Origin: Pseudomonas viridiflava
GTDB lineage: Bacteria > Pseudomonadota > Gammaproteobacteria > Pseudomonadales > Pseudomonadaceae
Reading direction: 5' to 3'
Assembly (NCBI RefSeq): GCF_900591205.1
Contig: NZ_UUPU01000074.1
Location: 20,505-84,504, forward strand
Length of the DNA stretch: 64,000 bases
In this document: one piece after another, positions 1-9,005 of the stretch
How the letters are laid out: each line of letters begins with the position of its first letter
Position numbering within the stretch: the first letter of the stretch is position 1
Position numbers and translations under genes: made by a program
The notes under the pieces: model-generated
Databases searched by the model: none
The model's input: the letters and a program-made list of their open reading frames with translations, nothing else
Told to the model about the DNA's origin: nothing

Positions 1-139
1 CGATGAAAGCGCAGCGCTGATGAACCTGGCGCGCAAGCCGCTGGGGCATGTGAGCATCGCCAACTCGGACGCGGCGTGGAGTGCGTATGCGCATGCGGCG
101 ATTGATGAGGCGTATCGGGCAGTCTGTGAAGTGAGTTGA
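1..139 (+). CDS. 3' end of an unidentified protein (partial)
   Basis: An open frame enters from the left edge and stops with TGA at 137-139, giving about 45 C-terminal residues. Codon use is typical of the neighbours and the segment HVSIANSDAAW followed by a helical, Ala-rich stretch looks like the end of a globular protein. It may be the C terminus of a flavin-dependent oxidoreductase, but the fragment is too short to name. The start lies outside the window. Confidence 0.55.
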   Translation, partial: DESAALMNLARKPLGHVSIANSDAAWSAYAHAAIDEAYRAVCEVS

Positions 140-165
140 AACACTCTCTGTAAGCCGCTGAATAT

Positions 166-265
166 CCAAAGGTGGGAGCGGGCTTGCTCGCGAATGCGCT
201 GGGTCAGCCACAGAATTTGCCGACTGATCCAGCGCATTCGCGAGCAAGCCCGCTCCCACATTGGA
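166..265. repeat. REP-type palindromic pair
   Basis: The arm GGTGGGAGCGGGCTTGCTCG is repeated in inverted orientation about 60 bases later, so the whole segment can fold into one long hairpin. This is the Pseudomonas extragenic REP/REPIN type that recurs through the window. It sits between the upstream gene and opgD. Confidence 0.85.
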
Positions 266-495
266 TCTTCATAATGTTCAGGTACAGTGCTCGCACACAG
301 AGCTGGAAACGTCTTGTTTCATATGCAACGCCATCACCCCGCTATCAATCATTTTTCCTACGTCATCGAACCGCTTAAGCTATCCGGCGTCTGTTTATTG
401 TCCGTAGCGTTTGGCCGAAGGCATGTCCGAACCGTAATTTCTGATCCAACACGTGCCAGGAACGGCGCGGGATTTGCTCACGACAGGTTGTCTCT

Positions 496-2121
496 ATGCA
501 CCGCAGGAATTTGCTCAAAGCATCCATGGCCATTGCGGCTTACACCGGTTTATCGGCCAGCGGCCTGCTCGCCGCGCAAGCTTGGGCCGGCAACCGTGCC
601 GCCGATGGCAAGGCCGTGGCGTTCGACTTCGAAACGCTCAAGGCCCAGGCCAAGCAGCTCGCCGGGACCGCATACAAAGACACCAAACAGGTGCTGCCGC
701 CGACCCTGGCGACCATGACCCCACAGAATTTCAACGCCATCGGCTACGACGGCAACCATTCGCTGTGGAAGGAGCTGAACGGCCAGCTCGACGTGCAATT
801 CTTCCACGTGGGCATGGGTTTCAAGACCCCGGTGCGCATGCACAGCGTCGACCCCAAGACCCGTGAGGCGCGTGAAGTGCATTTCCGCCCTTCGCTGTTC
901 AACTATGAAAAAACCACGGTCGACACCAAGCAACTGACCGGCGACTTGGGTTTCTCCGGCTTCAAGCTGTTCAAGGCGCCGGAACTGGATCGCCATGATG
1001 TGCTGTCGTTTCTCGGCGCCAGCTACTTCCGTGCGGTGGATTCCACCGGCCAGTACGGCCTCTCGGCACGCGGCCTGGCGATTGATACCTACGCGAAGAA
1101 GCGCGAGGAATTCCCCGATTTCACCCAGTTCTGGTTCGAAACCCCGGACAAGAACGCCACCCGTTTTGTGGTCTACGCCCTGCTCGATTCGCCCAGTGCC
1201 ACCGGCGCCTACCGTTTCGATATCGACTGCCAGGCCAACCAGGTGGTAATGGCCATCGACGCGAATATCAATGCGCGCACCACCATCGAGCAACTGGGCA
1301 TCGCGCCGATGACCAGCATGTTCAGCTGCGGCACCGTTGAGCGCCGTATGTGCGACACCATCCACCCGCAAATCCACGACTCGGACCGCCTGGCGATGTG
1401 GCGCGGCAACGGCGAATGGATCTGCCGCCCGCTGAACAACCCGGCCAAGCTGCAGTTCAACGCGTTCGCCGACACCGACCCGAAAGGTTTCGGCCTGGTG
1501 CAGACCGACCATGAGTTCGCCAGCTACCAGGACACCGTGGACTGGTACAGCAAGCGCCCGAGCCTGTGGGTAGAACCGACCACCGCGTGGGGCGAAGGCT
1601 CGATCGACCTGTTGGAAATCCCCACCACCGGCGAAACCCTGAACAACATCGTGGCCTTCTGGACCCCGAAAAAACCGGTGGCCGCCGGCGACTCGCTCAA
1701 CTATGGCTACAAGCTGTACTGGAGCGCGCTGCCACCGGTGAGCACGCCGCTGGCGCAAGTCGATGCGACGCGCTCCGGCATGGGCGGTTTCACCGAAGGT
1801 TGGGCCCCGGGCGAGCATTACCCGCAAGTCTGGGCACGCCGGTTTGCCGTGGACTTCAAGGGCGGCGGCCTGGATCGCCTGCCGGCCGGCACCGGGATCG
1901 AGCCGGTGGTGACCTGCTCCCACGGCGAAGTCAAAGACTTCAGCGTGCTGGTGCTCGACAACATCAAGGGCTATCGCATTCTGTTCGACTGGTATCCGAC
2001 CAGCGACAGCGTGGAGCCAGTTGAGCTGCGGCTGTTTATCCGCACCCAGGACCGCACATTGAGTGAAACCTGGCTGTACCAGTACTTCCCGCCAGCGCCG
2101 GAGCTGCGTAAGTACACCTGA
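496..2121 (+). CDS. opgD: Glucan biosynthesis protein D (periplasmic)
   Basis: 541 residues, matching the OpgD/MdoD family (E. coli about 550). It acts in the periplasm on osmoregulated periplasmic glucans; the family has been assigned beta-1,2-glucanase activity (GH186). The N terminus MHRRNLLKAS followed by a hydrophobic Ala-rich stretch ending AQAWA is a twin-arginine signal with a plausible peptidase site, which fixes the ATG at 496. The rest is the two-domain MdoG/MdoD fold with blocks such as FHVGMGFKTPVRMHSVD and YWSALPP. It appears monocistronic, with REP elements on both sides. Confidence 0.95.
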   Translation: MHRRNLLKASMAIAAYTGLSASGLLAAQAWAGNRAADGKAVAFDFETLKAQAKQLAGTAYKDTKQVLPPTLATMTPQNFNAIGYDGNHSLWKELNGQLDVQFFHVGMGFKTPVRMHSVDPKTREAREVHFRPSLFNYEKTTVDTKQLTGDLGFSGFKLFKAPELDRHDVLSFLGASYFRAVDSTGQYGLSARGLAIDTYAKKREEFPDFTQFWFETPDKNATRFVVYALLDSPSATGAYRFDIDCQANQVVMAIDANINARTTIEQLGIAPMTSMFSCGTVERRMCDTIHPQIHDSDRLAMWRGNGEWICRPLNNPAKLQFNAFADTDPKGFGLVQTDHEFASYQDTVDWYSKRPSLWVEPTTAWGEGSIDLLEIPTTGETLNNIVAFWTPKKPVAAGDSLNYGYKLYWSALPPVSTPLAQVDATRSGMGGFTEGWAPGEHYPQVWARRFAVDFKGGGLDRLPAGTGIEPVVTCSHGEVKDFSVLVLDNIKGYRILFDWYPTSDSVEPVELRLFIRTQDRTLSETWLYQYFPPAPELRKYT

Positions 2122-2149
2122 TACCGTGACCCAAAGCAGCCTGCGTGAA

Positions 2150-2231
2150 AGCTGGCTTGCCTGCGATAGCATCACCCTGGTGTGACTGACACACCGAGGT
2201 GCCTGCATCGCGGGCAAGCCCGCCCTCACAT
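2150..2231. repeat. REP-like imperfect palindrome
   Basis: GCTGGCTTGCCTGCGAT and, after a spacer, GCATCGCGGGCAAGCCCGCC form diverged inverted arms between the convergent ends of opgD and the small gene at 2233. Confidence 0.6.
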
Positions 2232-2232
2232 G

Positions 2233-2418
2233 CTAAAACCGCGACACGCTTTTCATCGCCCCAATCAGATACCGCATCGCCACCTGGTCACTCTCGGTCA
2301 GGGCCCGATACTGCGCGAGCAATTGGGCTTCGTCCGAACTCAACCGGCTACCACGCAAGAAGCCCCTGCGCGACAGAAAAGACGCCACCGCACCCGCAAC
2401 ACCATAAGACTTGGCCAT
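2233..2418 (-). CDS. Small conserved hypothetical protein
   Basis: 61 residues starting MAKSYGVAGAV. The start at 2418 is favoured over an upstream in-frame start because AGGAGAAG lies 7-8 bases before it. The chain is short, basic and helical, with an N-terminal Gly/Ala stretch and a C-terminal helix DQVAMRYLIGAMKSV; no signal peptide or catalytic motif is visible. Function unknown. It is convergent with opgD and has its own upstream region of about 270 bases before the terminator of the next minus-strand gene. Confidence 0.6.
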   Translation of the reverse strand: MAKSYGVAGAVASFLSRRGFLRGSRLSSDEAQLLAQYRALTESDQVAMRYLIGAMKSVSRF

Positions 2419-2640
2419 GGACTGCTTCTCCTGATAAAGATCAAAACTCCTGGCGCCCATCCCCGCATCCCATGAGGCGTAATGCCTGCGTGGGCAAACA
2501 GCCTGAGGCCCTGGGCCGGAAACCAGACTTACCCTAAGCGTAGAAACAATCCAGTCACGCGTGGGATTTTTTTAGAGTATTCACTTAAAAAATTACTTGG
2601 GTAACAAATACCTACAGGCTTTTCCTACGGCATCAGCAAA

Positions 2641-2667
2641 GAAAAACCCACCGGCTCAAGGTGGGTT
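2641..2667 (-). terminator. Rho-independent terminator of the OYE gene
   Basis: Read on the minus strand, AACCCACC and GGTGGGTT flank a 7-base loop and are followed by TTTTTC, just downstream of the stop of the gene at 2688. Confidence 0.8.
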
Positions 2668-2687
2668 CTGGTGGAACACGCGGCAGG

Positions 2688-3794
2688 TCAGTCCCTGAGG
2701 TCAGACTCATGAATCGGCTGATCCCGATGAGTCGCCCGCTGGTACTGCGCCGGCCAGATCGCCTTGCGCCCGCCCAGGTCATCGTCGGCATGCAGCGGCC
2801 AGTACGGGTCACGCAACAGCTCACGGGCCAGGAAGATGATATCGGCCTGGCAGGTGCGCAAAATGTGCTCGGCCTGCGCCGGTTCCGTGATCATGCCGAC
2901 TGTGCCGGTGGCGATACCCGACTCTTTGCGCACCCGCTCGGCGAAGCGCGTCTGGTAGCCGGGGCCGGTAGGGATCTCGGCGTTCGCGGCGGTGCCGCCG
3001 GAGGACACATCAATCAGGTCCACGCCCAGGTCCTTCAGGCGGCGCGCCAGTTCCACGGTTTCATCGGGGTTCCAGCCGTCTTCCACCCAATCTGTGGCCG
3101 ACACCCGTACAAACAGCGGCAAGTCCTGGGGCCAGACCTCGCGCACCGCCTGGGTCACTTCGAGTACCAGCCGAATGCGGTTTTCGAACGAGCCGCCGTA
3201 GTGATCCTGACGCTGGTTGCTGATCGGCGAGAGAAATTGATGCAACAGGTAACCATGGGCCGCGTGGATTTCCACCACTTCAAAACCAGCGGTAAGGGCG
3301 CGCTTGGCGGCGGCGACAAAGTCGGCGATCACTTGCTGGATTTGCGCCGTGTCCAACGGCTGCGGTTGCGTGTGATTCGGGTCAAAGGCAATCGGCGATG
3401 GGCCCACCGGCACCCAACCGCCGTCTTGCGGTTTGACGCTGCCGTGCTTGCCGATCCACGGCCGATGCGTGCTGGCCTTGCGCCCGGCGTGGGCCAATTG
3501 GATGCCCGCCACAGCGCCTTGGGCGGCAATGAAGCGGGTAATGCGCTGCAGTGGTTCGATCTGTTCGTCGCTCCACAGCCCCAGGTCTTCGGCGGTGATG
3601 CGGCCGTCGGCGGTAACGGCGGTGGCTTCAGTGAAGATCAGCCCGGCCCCGCCGACGGCACGGCTGCCGAGGTGGACGAGGTGCCAGTCATTGGCCAGCC
3701 CATCGACACTGGAGTACTGGCACATCGGCGACACGGCAATGCGGTTGAGCAGGGTCAATTGGCGCAGGGTATAGGGTTCGAGCAGCTGACTCAT
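2688..3794 (-). CDS. NADH:flavin oxidoreductase, XenA/YqjM-type Old Yellow Enzyme
   Basis: 368 residues, a single FMN-binding TIM barrel that reduces activated C=C bonds or nitro compounds with NAD(P)H. The N-terminal block LNRIAVSPMCQYSS carries the Cys typical of the thermophilic-like (XenA/YqjM) OYE subclass, and IQLAHAGRKAS gives the His and Arg of the flavin/substrate pocket. DWVEDGWNPDETVELA and SSGGTA are also family blocks. The start at 3794 (MSQLLEPYTLRQL) has AGAGGTG upstream and matches the family N terminus. The physiological substrate cannot be read from the sequence. It has its own terminator and lies downstream of kup on the same strand. Confidence 0.9.
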   Translation of the reverse strand: MSQLLEPYTLRQLTLLNRIAVSPMCQYSSVDGLANDWHLVHLGSRAVGGAGLIFTEATAVTADGRITAEDLGLWSDEQIEPLQRITRFIAAQGAVAGIQLAHAGRKASTHRPWIGKHGSVKPQDGGWVPVGPSPIAFDPNHTQPQPLDTAQIQQVIADFVAAAKRALTAGFEVVEIHAAHGYLLHQFLSPISNQRQDHYGGSFENRIRLVLEVTQAVREVWPQDLPLFVRVSATDWVEDGWNPDETVELARRLKDLGVDLIDVSSGGTAANAEIPTGPGYQTRFAERVRKESGIATGTVGMITEPAQAEHILRTCQADIIFLARELLRDPYWPLHADDDLGGRKAIWPAQYQRATHRDQPIHESDLRD

Positions 3795-3885
3795 GGCGCA
3801 CCTCTTCTGGGTTCTGTGGGCACTATTCAAACAGTGCTTAGAGCCTAGTCGACAACAACCGTTTGCACAGGGTTCAGAAGGAAAG

Positions 3886-3908
3886 CGGGAGCCGATTGCC
3901 GGCTCCCG
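3886..3908 (-). terminator. Hairpin downstream of kup
   Basis: CGGGAGCCG and CGGCTCCCG form a strong stem immediately after the kup stop codon; on the minus strand it is followed by CTTTCCTTCT, a poor T tract, so termination is probable but not certain. Confidence 0.55.
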
Positions 3909-3920
3909 TGCTGCCAAGGC

Positions 3921-5822
3921 TTACATTTCGACCTGGGTGCCCAGCTCGATCACCCGGTTTACCGGGAGTTTGAAGAAGCGCAGGTTGCCGTTGGCGTTCT
4001 TCAACATGAACGCAAACAAGGCTTCGCGCCAACGGGCCATGCCTTTGATGCGCGAGGCGATCACCGTTTCGCGGCTGAGGAAGTAGGTGGTGCGCATCGG
4101 GCTGAAATCCAGGTCATCCAGATGGCACAGCTTCAGCGCTTGAGGCACGTCCGGCTCATCGGTAAAGCCGAAGTGCAGGATCACCCGGAAGAACCCTTCT
4201 CCGTAGGAATCCACCTCGAAACGCCGTGCCGCCGGTACGCGAGGAATATCTTCATAGACCACCGTGAGCAGCACCACTTGCTCATGCAACACCTGGTTAT
4301 GCAGCAGGTTGTGCAACAGCGCGTGGGGCACGGCGTCGGGCCGTGCGGTGAGGAACACCGCGGTGCCCTGCACGCGATGGGGCGGCTGCACGCGGATACT
4401 GCCGATAAAGATCGGCAGCGGCAGGCCGCCTTCGTCGAGGCGCTCCACCAGCAATTGCTTGCCGCGCTTCCAGGTGGTCATCAGCACAAACAGCACAATC
4501 CCCGCCAACACCGGGAAGGCGCCGCCCTGGATGATCTTCGGCACGTTGGCCGCGAAGTACAGCCCGTCTACCAGCAGGCAGCAGACCAACACCGGCACCG
4601 CGAGAATGGGTGGCCATTTCCACAGCAGCAGCATCACCGCCGACACCAGGATAGTGGTCATCAGCATGGTGCCGGTCACGGCCACGCCGTAGGCCGAGGC
4701 CAGGGCATTGGAGGACTCGAAGCCCAGCACCAGCAAAATCACGCCGACCATCAGCGACCAGTTCACCGCGCCGATGTAGATCTGGCCCTGCTCGGCGCTG
4801 GAGGTGTGCTGAATGTGCATGCGCGGGATGTAACCCAACTGGATCGCCTGGCGCGTCAACGAGAACGCGCCGGAAATCACCGCTTGGGACGCAATCACCG
4901 TGGCCAGGGTCGATAACACCACCAGCGGGATCAACGCCCAGCTTGGCGCCAGCAGGTAGAACGGGTTACGCGCAGCCTCCGGGTCACCGAGCAGCATCGC
5001 GCCCTGGCCGAAATAATTCAGTACCAGCGCCGGCAGCACCAGGATGAACCAGGCGCGCGCGATGGGTTTGCGGCCGAAGTGGCCCATGTCGGCATACAGC
5101 GCCTCGGCACCGGTCAACGCCAGCACCACCGCGCCGAGAATAGCCACGCCAATGCCTGGGTGAGCCTCGAAGAAGCGCACGCCCCACATCGGGTTCAGCG
5201 CGTTGAGCACTTCCGGGTGCAGGGTGATCCCGTACACACCCAGGCCGCCCAACACCAGGAACCAGGTCACCATCACCGGCCCAAACAGCTTGCCGATGCG
5301 GTCAGTGCCGTGCTTCTGGATCAGGAACAGCGCCACCAACACCACCAGGGCGATCGGCACTACCCATTTTTCCAGGCCATCGAACGCCAGTTCCAGGCCC
5401 TCAATGGCCGACAACACGGAAATCGCCGGGGTGATCATGCTGTCGCCATAGAACAGCGCCGCACCGCACAGGCCGCACACCACCAGGAAACTGCGCAACT
5501 TTTTGCGCTCCCCTGCCGCCCGTCGCGCCAGTGCCGTGAGCGCCATGATGCCGCCCTCGCCCTGGTTGTCGGCGCGCAGCACGAACAGCATGTATTTGAT
5601 CGACACCACCCAGATCAGCGACCAGAAGATCAGCGCCAGGATCCCCAGCACGCCGTCATGGTTGACCTGAACCCCATAACCCCCATTGAACACCTCTTTA
5701 AGGGTGTAGAGCGGGCTGGTCCCGATATCGCCGTAAACCACCCCGACCGCTGCCACCAGCATGCCGATCGGCTTGGCGTTTGACTGCTCGGCACCTGCTG
5801 CCTGACTACTCGCGTGACCCAT
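3921..5822 (-). CDS. kup: Low-affinity potassium uptake protein Kup
   Basis: 633 residues, a potassium/proton symporter of the inner membrane. The N-terminal two thirds hold about 12 hydrophobic segments beginning with the KUP block GVVYGDIGTSPLYTLKE; the C-terminal 200 residues form the cytosolic domain with VPHALLHNLLHN. The ATG at 5822 is chosen because AGGAG lies 6 bases upstream; an in-frame TTG one codon earlier is possible. The gene is divergent from rimO. Confidence 0.95.
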   Translation of the reverse strand: MGHASSQAAGAEQSNAKPIGMLVAAVGVVYGDIGTSPLYTLKEVFNGGYGVQVNHDGVLGILALIFWSLIWVVSIKYMLFVLRADNQGEGGIMALTALARRAAGERKKLRSFLVVCGLCGAALFYGDSMITPAISVLSAIEGLELAFDGLEKWVVPIALVVLVALFLIQKHGTDRIGKLFGPVMVTWFLVLGGLGVYGITLHPEVLNALNPMWGVRFFEAHPGIGVAILGAVVLALTGAEALYADMGHFGRKPIARAWFILVLPALVLNYFGQGAMLLGDPEAARNPFYLLAPSWALIPLVVLSTLATVIASQAVISGAFSLTRQAIQLGYIPRMHIQHTSSAEQGQIYIGAVNWSLMVGVILLVLGFESSNALASAYGVAVTGTMLMTTILVSAVMLLLWKWPPILAVPVLVCCLLVDGLYFAANVPKIIQGGAFPVLAGIVLFVLMTTWKRGKQLLVERLDEGGLPLPIFIGSIRVQPPHRVQGTAVFLTARPDAVPHALLHNLLHNQVLHEQVVLLTVVYEDIPRVPAARRFEVDSYGEGFFRVILHFGFTDEPDVPQALKLCHLDDLDFSPMRTTYFLSRETVIASRIKGMARWREALFAFMLKNANGNLRFFKLPVNRVIELGTQVEM

Positions 5823-6111
5823 CAACCACTCCTGCCCTTTGACCTGCGGTCTTTTATAAACAACGCGTCTAAGCTGACCCTAGCATGCGCTGTTTTACTT
5901 CTCGTAACAGACGTTTTATTGACCCAGGAGTTTTACCCGTGTGCAACGGCGCGAAGCATAGCGCAGCACTCGTCGCATTTCCCTGCATAAAGCTGGTCAA
6001 GTGCGCTGCCCGTCGATAGAATTGCGCACTTTTTGATCAGAGGCGCACCAAGCGCCCGTCCGCTGTCCTGTCGTGCCCGACGGATGGCGTCATTCAATAC
6101 CGAGGTTAGAC

Positions 6112-7452
6112 ATGTCCACCACCATCGCAAAAGCCAACCCCAAGGTTGGCTTTGTTTCCCTGGGTTGCCCGAAGGCTCTGGTCGACTCCGAACGCATCCT
6201 GACCCAACTGCGCATGGAAGGTTATGACGTGGTGTCCACCTACCAGGACGCCGACGTGGTGGTGGTCAACACCTGCGGCTTCATCGACTCGGCCAAGGCG
6301 GAGTCGCTGGAAGTGATCGGCGAAGCCATCAAGGAAAACGGCAAGGTCATCGTGACCGGCTGCATGGGCGTGGAAGAAGGCAATATCCGCAACGTGCACC
6401 CAAGCGTGCTGGCTGTGACCGGCCCGCAGCAGTACGAGCAGGTGGTCAACGCCGTGCACGCCGTAGTGCCGCCGCGCCAGGACCACAACCCGCTGATCGA
6501 CCTGGTGCCGCCGCAAGGCATCAAGCTGACCCCGCGTCACTATGCGTACCTGAAGATTTCCGAAGGCTGCAACCACAGTTGCAGCTTCTGCATCATCCCC
6601 TCGATGCGCGGCAAGCTGGTCAGCCGCCCGGTGGGTGATGTGCTGGACGAGGCGCAGCGCCTGGTCAAATCCGGCGTTAAAGAGCTGCTGGTGATCTCCC
6701 AGGACACCAGCGCTTACGGCGTCGACGTGAAATACCGCACCGGTTTCTGGAACGGCGCGCCGGTGAAAACCCGCATGACCGAACTCTGCGAAGCCCTTAG
6801 CAGCCTGGGCGTGTGGGTGCGCCTGCACTACGTTTACCCATACCCGCACGTGGACGAACTGATCCCGTTGATGGCCGCCGGCAAGATCCTGCCGTACCTG
6901 GACATCCCGTTCCAGCACGCCAGCCCCAAAGTGCTCAAGGCCATGAAACGCCCGGCGTTCGAAGACAAGACCCTGGCGCGCATCAAGAACTGGCGCGAGA
7001 TCTGCCCGGAGCTGATCATCCGCTCCACCTTCATCGTCGGCTTCCCCGGCGAAACCGAAGAAGACTTCCAGTACCTGCTGGACTGGCTGACCGAAGCGCA
7101 GCTGGACCGCGTCGGTTGCTTCCAGTATTCGCCGGTGGAAGGCGCACCGGCCAACCTGCTGGACCTGGCCGTGGTGCCGGATGACGTCAAGCAGGACCGT
7201 TGGGAGCGTTTCATGGCGCATCAGCAGGCCATCAGCTCGGCACGCCTGCAACTGCGCATCGGCAAGGAAATCGAAGTACTGATCGACGAAGTCGACGAGC
7301 AAGGCGCCGTCGGCCGTTGCTTCTTCGATGCCCCGGAAATCGACGGTAACGTGTTCATCGACGATGCCAGCGGCTTGAAGCCGGGCGACAAGGTCTGGTG
7401 CACCGTGAAGGATGCCGACGAATACGACCTGTGGGCTGAAAAGCGCGACTGA
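6112..7452 (+). CDS. rimO: Ribosomal protein S12 methylthiotransferase RimO
   Basis: 446 residues. It adds a methylthio group to the conserved Asp of ribosomal protein S12. The N-terminal UPF0004 domain has its three cysteines (SLGCPKAL, VNTCGF, TGCMG) for one Fe-S cluster; the radical-SAM motif is CNHSCSFC in the central domain; the end forms the TRAM domain. The start MSTTIAKANPK at 6112 has GAGG upstream and fits family length. A T-rich terminator follows. Confidence 0.96.
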   Translation: MSTTIAKANPKVGFVSLGCPKALVDSERILTQLRMEGYDVVSTYQDADVVVVNTCGFIDSAKAESLEVIGEAIKENGKVIVTGCMGVEEGNIRNVHPSVLAVTGPQQYEQVVNAVHAVVPPRQDHNPLIDLVPPQGIKLTPRHYAYLKISEGCNHSCSFCIIPSMRGKLVSRPVGDVLDEAQRLVKSGVKELLVISQDTSAYGVDVKYRTGFWNGAPVKTRMTELCEALSSLGVWVRLHYVYPYPHVDELIPLMAAGKILPYLDIPFQHASPKVLKAMKRPAFEDKTLARIKNWREICPELIIRSTFIVGFPGETEEDFQYLLDWLTEAQLDRVGCFQYSPVEGAPANLLDLAVVPDDVKQDRWERFMAHQQAISSARLQLRIGKEIEVLIDEVDEQGAVGRCFFDAPEIDGNVFIDDASGLKPGDKVWCTVKDADEYDLWAEKRD

Positions 7453-7478
7453 TTGTCGCAAGCATGCCGTAAAAAATT

Positions 7479-7517
7479 GAAAAAGCCCTGCCTCTGGACA
7501 AGATGCGGGGCTTTTTT
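7479..7517 (+). terminator. Terminator of rimO
   Basis: AAAAAGCCCTGC and GCGGGGCTTTTTT are complementary arms around a loop of about 14 bases, ending in six T, 30 bases after the rimO stop. Confidence 0.85.
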
Positions 7518-7568
7518 AGGTCTATCGTTTTGCTCATCAGTGCCAATCATCGGCAGGGGGCAGCGGGC

Positions 7569-8039
7569 ATGCGTCAGCATTCGGTTATCCACACACCTAA
7601 AACCAGCGACTACGCGGAACTGGCACGTATCTGGGAGGCTTCGGTGCGGGCCACCCATGATTTTCTGCCGGACAGTTACATCGAGTTGCTGAAAAACTTG
7701 GTGCTGACCCGTTACCTGGACGCGGTGATGCTGATCTGCACCAAGGATTCGCGTCAGCGCATCACCGGGTTCGCCGGGGTCGCCGCCGGCAAGGTCGAGA
7801 TGCTGTTCATCGACCCGCAGCACCGTGGTCAGGGCCTCGGCCGGCAATTGCTGGGTTATGCGATCGACTGCATGAACGCCGATGAACTGGATGTGAACGA
7901 GCAGAACCCGCAGGCCCTGGGCTTTTACTTCAACCAAGGCTTCGAGGTGATCGGGCGTACCGAGCATGATGGCCTGGGCCAGCCGTACCCGCTGCTGCAC
8001 CTGCGTTTGCGTCAGCAACAACACCTGCGCAGTGGCTAA
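7569..8039 (+). CDS. GNAT-family N-acetyltransferase, YjaB-like
   Basis: 156 residues. The fold is that of a GNAT acetyltransferase using acetyl-CoA: the pyrophosphate loop is HRGQGLGRQLLGYA after strand VEMLFIDP, and the end NPQALGFYFNQGFEVIGRTE is the usual motif B. The N-terminal IWEASVRATHDFLPD and C-terminal GLGQPYPLLHL resemble E. coli YjaB. The substrate is unknown. The ATG at 7569 precedes MRQHSVIHTPK; upstream in-frame codons overlap the rimO terminator. Confidence 0.85.
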   Translation: MRQHSVIHTPKTSDYAELARIWEASVRATHDFLPDSYIELLKNLVLTRYLDAVMLICTKDSRQRITGFAGVAAGKVEMLFIDPQHRGQGLGRQLLGYAIDCMNADELDVNEQNPQALGFYFNQGFEVIGRTEHDGLGQPYPLLHLRLRQQQHLRSG

Positions 8040-8053
8040 CAACGCGCAGGACA

Positions 8054-8143
8054 CCTGTGGGAGCTGGCTTGCCTGCGATGCACACAACTCGGCGTATCAG
8101 GTGTACTGCGGCGATGCCATCGCAGGCAAGCCAGCGCCCACAA
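8054..8143. repeat. REP-type palindromic pair
   Basis: CTGTGGGAGCTGGCTTGCC and the inverted arm GCAGGCAAGCCAGCGCCCAC flank a 45-base spacer between the acetyltransferase and the next gene. Confidence 0.85.
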
Positions 8144-8226
8144 AAAGCTACCGCACTGAAATGGGGCCGGGATTAACCGGCGCCAGGCAGGTACAATAGC
8201 CGCCCCCTTTTGTTACGGCCCTTGTC

Positions 8227-8937
8227 ATGACTGACCCCATACGCCTCTCCAAACGCCTTATCGAACTGGTCGGTTGCTCCCGTCGGGAGGCCGAGCTGTT
8301 TATCGAAGGCGGCTGGGTCTCGGTGGACGGCGAAGTGATCGACGAGCCGCAGTTCAAGGTCACCACCCAGAAGGTCGAACTCGACCCCGAGGCCAAGGCC
8401 ACCGCGCCGGAGCCGGTCACCCTCCTGATGCACGCGCCAGCGGGCGTAGATGCCGAAACCGCACTGGCCTCGATCAGCGCCGAGACCCTGTCCGAAGAAC
8501 ACCGCTTCGGCAAGCGACCGCTCAAGGGGCATTTCCTGCGCCTGACCGCCAGCGCCGACCTGCAAGCCAAGGCCAGCGGCCTGTTGGTGTTTACCCAGGA
8601 CTGGAAAATTCTGCGCAAGTTGACGGCGGATGCCGCCAAGATCGAGCAGGAATACGTGGTGGAGGTCGAAGGCGACATGGTGGCCCACGGCCTGAATCGC
8701 CTGAATCACGGCCTGACCTACAAAGGCAAAGAGCTGCCGGCCGTGAAAGCCAGCTGGCAGAACGAAAACCGCCTGCGCTTTGCGATGAAAAACCCGCAGC
8801 CGGGCGTGATCGCACTGTTCTGCGAAGCCGTTGGCTTAAAAGTCATCGCCATCCGCCGCATTCGCATCGGCGGTGTGTCCATCGGCAAAGTACCAGTTGG
8901 CCAATGGCGCTACCTGTCCGGCAAAGAAAAGTTCTAA
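8227..8937 (+). CDS. RsuA/RluB/E/F-type pseudouridine synthase homologue lacking the motif Asp
   Basis: 236 residues. It has an N-terminal S4 RNA-binding domain (RLSKRLIELVGCSRREAELFI to about residue 55) and a C-terminal RsuA-like domain (EQEYVVEVEGD; GLKVIAIRRIRIGGV). In active enzymes the catalytic Asp lies in a GRLDxDTxGLL motif. The equivalent stretch here reads ASADLQAKASGLLVFT, placing Gln113 at the Asp position, with only Asp111 nearby. Placement in the family is firm, but activity on rRNA is doubtful. The start at 8227 is the only in-frame ATG before the S4 domain. Confidence 0.85.
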   Translation: MTDPIRLSKRLIELVGCSRREAELFIEGGWVSVDGEVIDEPQFKVTTQKVELDPEAKATAPEPVTLLMHAPAGVDAETALASISAETLSEEHRFGKRPLKGHFLRLTASADLQAKASGLLVFTQDWKILRKLTADAAKIEQEYVVEVEGDMVAHGLNRLNHGLTYKGKELPAVKASWQNENRLRFAMKNPQPGVIALFCEAVGLKVIAIRRIRIGGVSIGKVPVGQWRYLSGKEKF

Positions 8938-8954
8938 GCCGCCCCCCCTTTCTC

Positions 8955-8978
8955 GACACCGCCTGATTGCGCGGTGTC
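8955..8978 (+). terminator. Hairpin after the pseudouridine synthase gene
   Basis: GACACCGC and GCGGTGTC form a perfect 8-bp stem with an 8-base loop, 18 bases after the stop; no T tract follows, so it may be a 3'-end stabiliser rather than a terminator. Confidence 0.45.
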
Positions 8979-9005
8979 CTCAATTGAATACCAGGATTGC
9001 CCACC

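Noticed and set aside
550..2229. Long minus-strand open frame over opgD
   Set aside because: It is a frame opposite a clear opgD gene; its residues are low-complexity His/Gln/Arg/Val-rich and match no domain. The same applies to the long antisense frames over rimO, mutS, metG, glpK, glpD and others.
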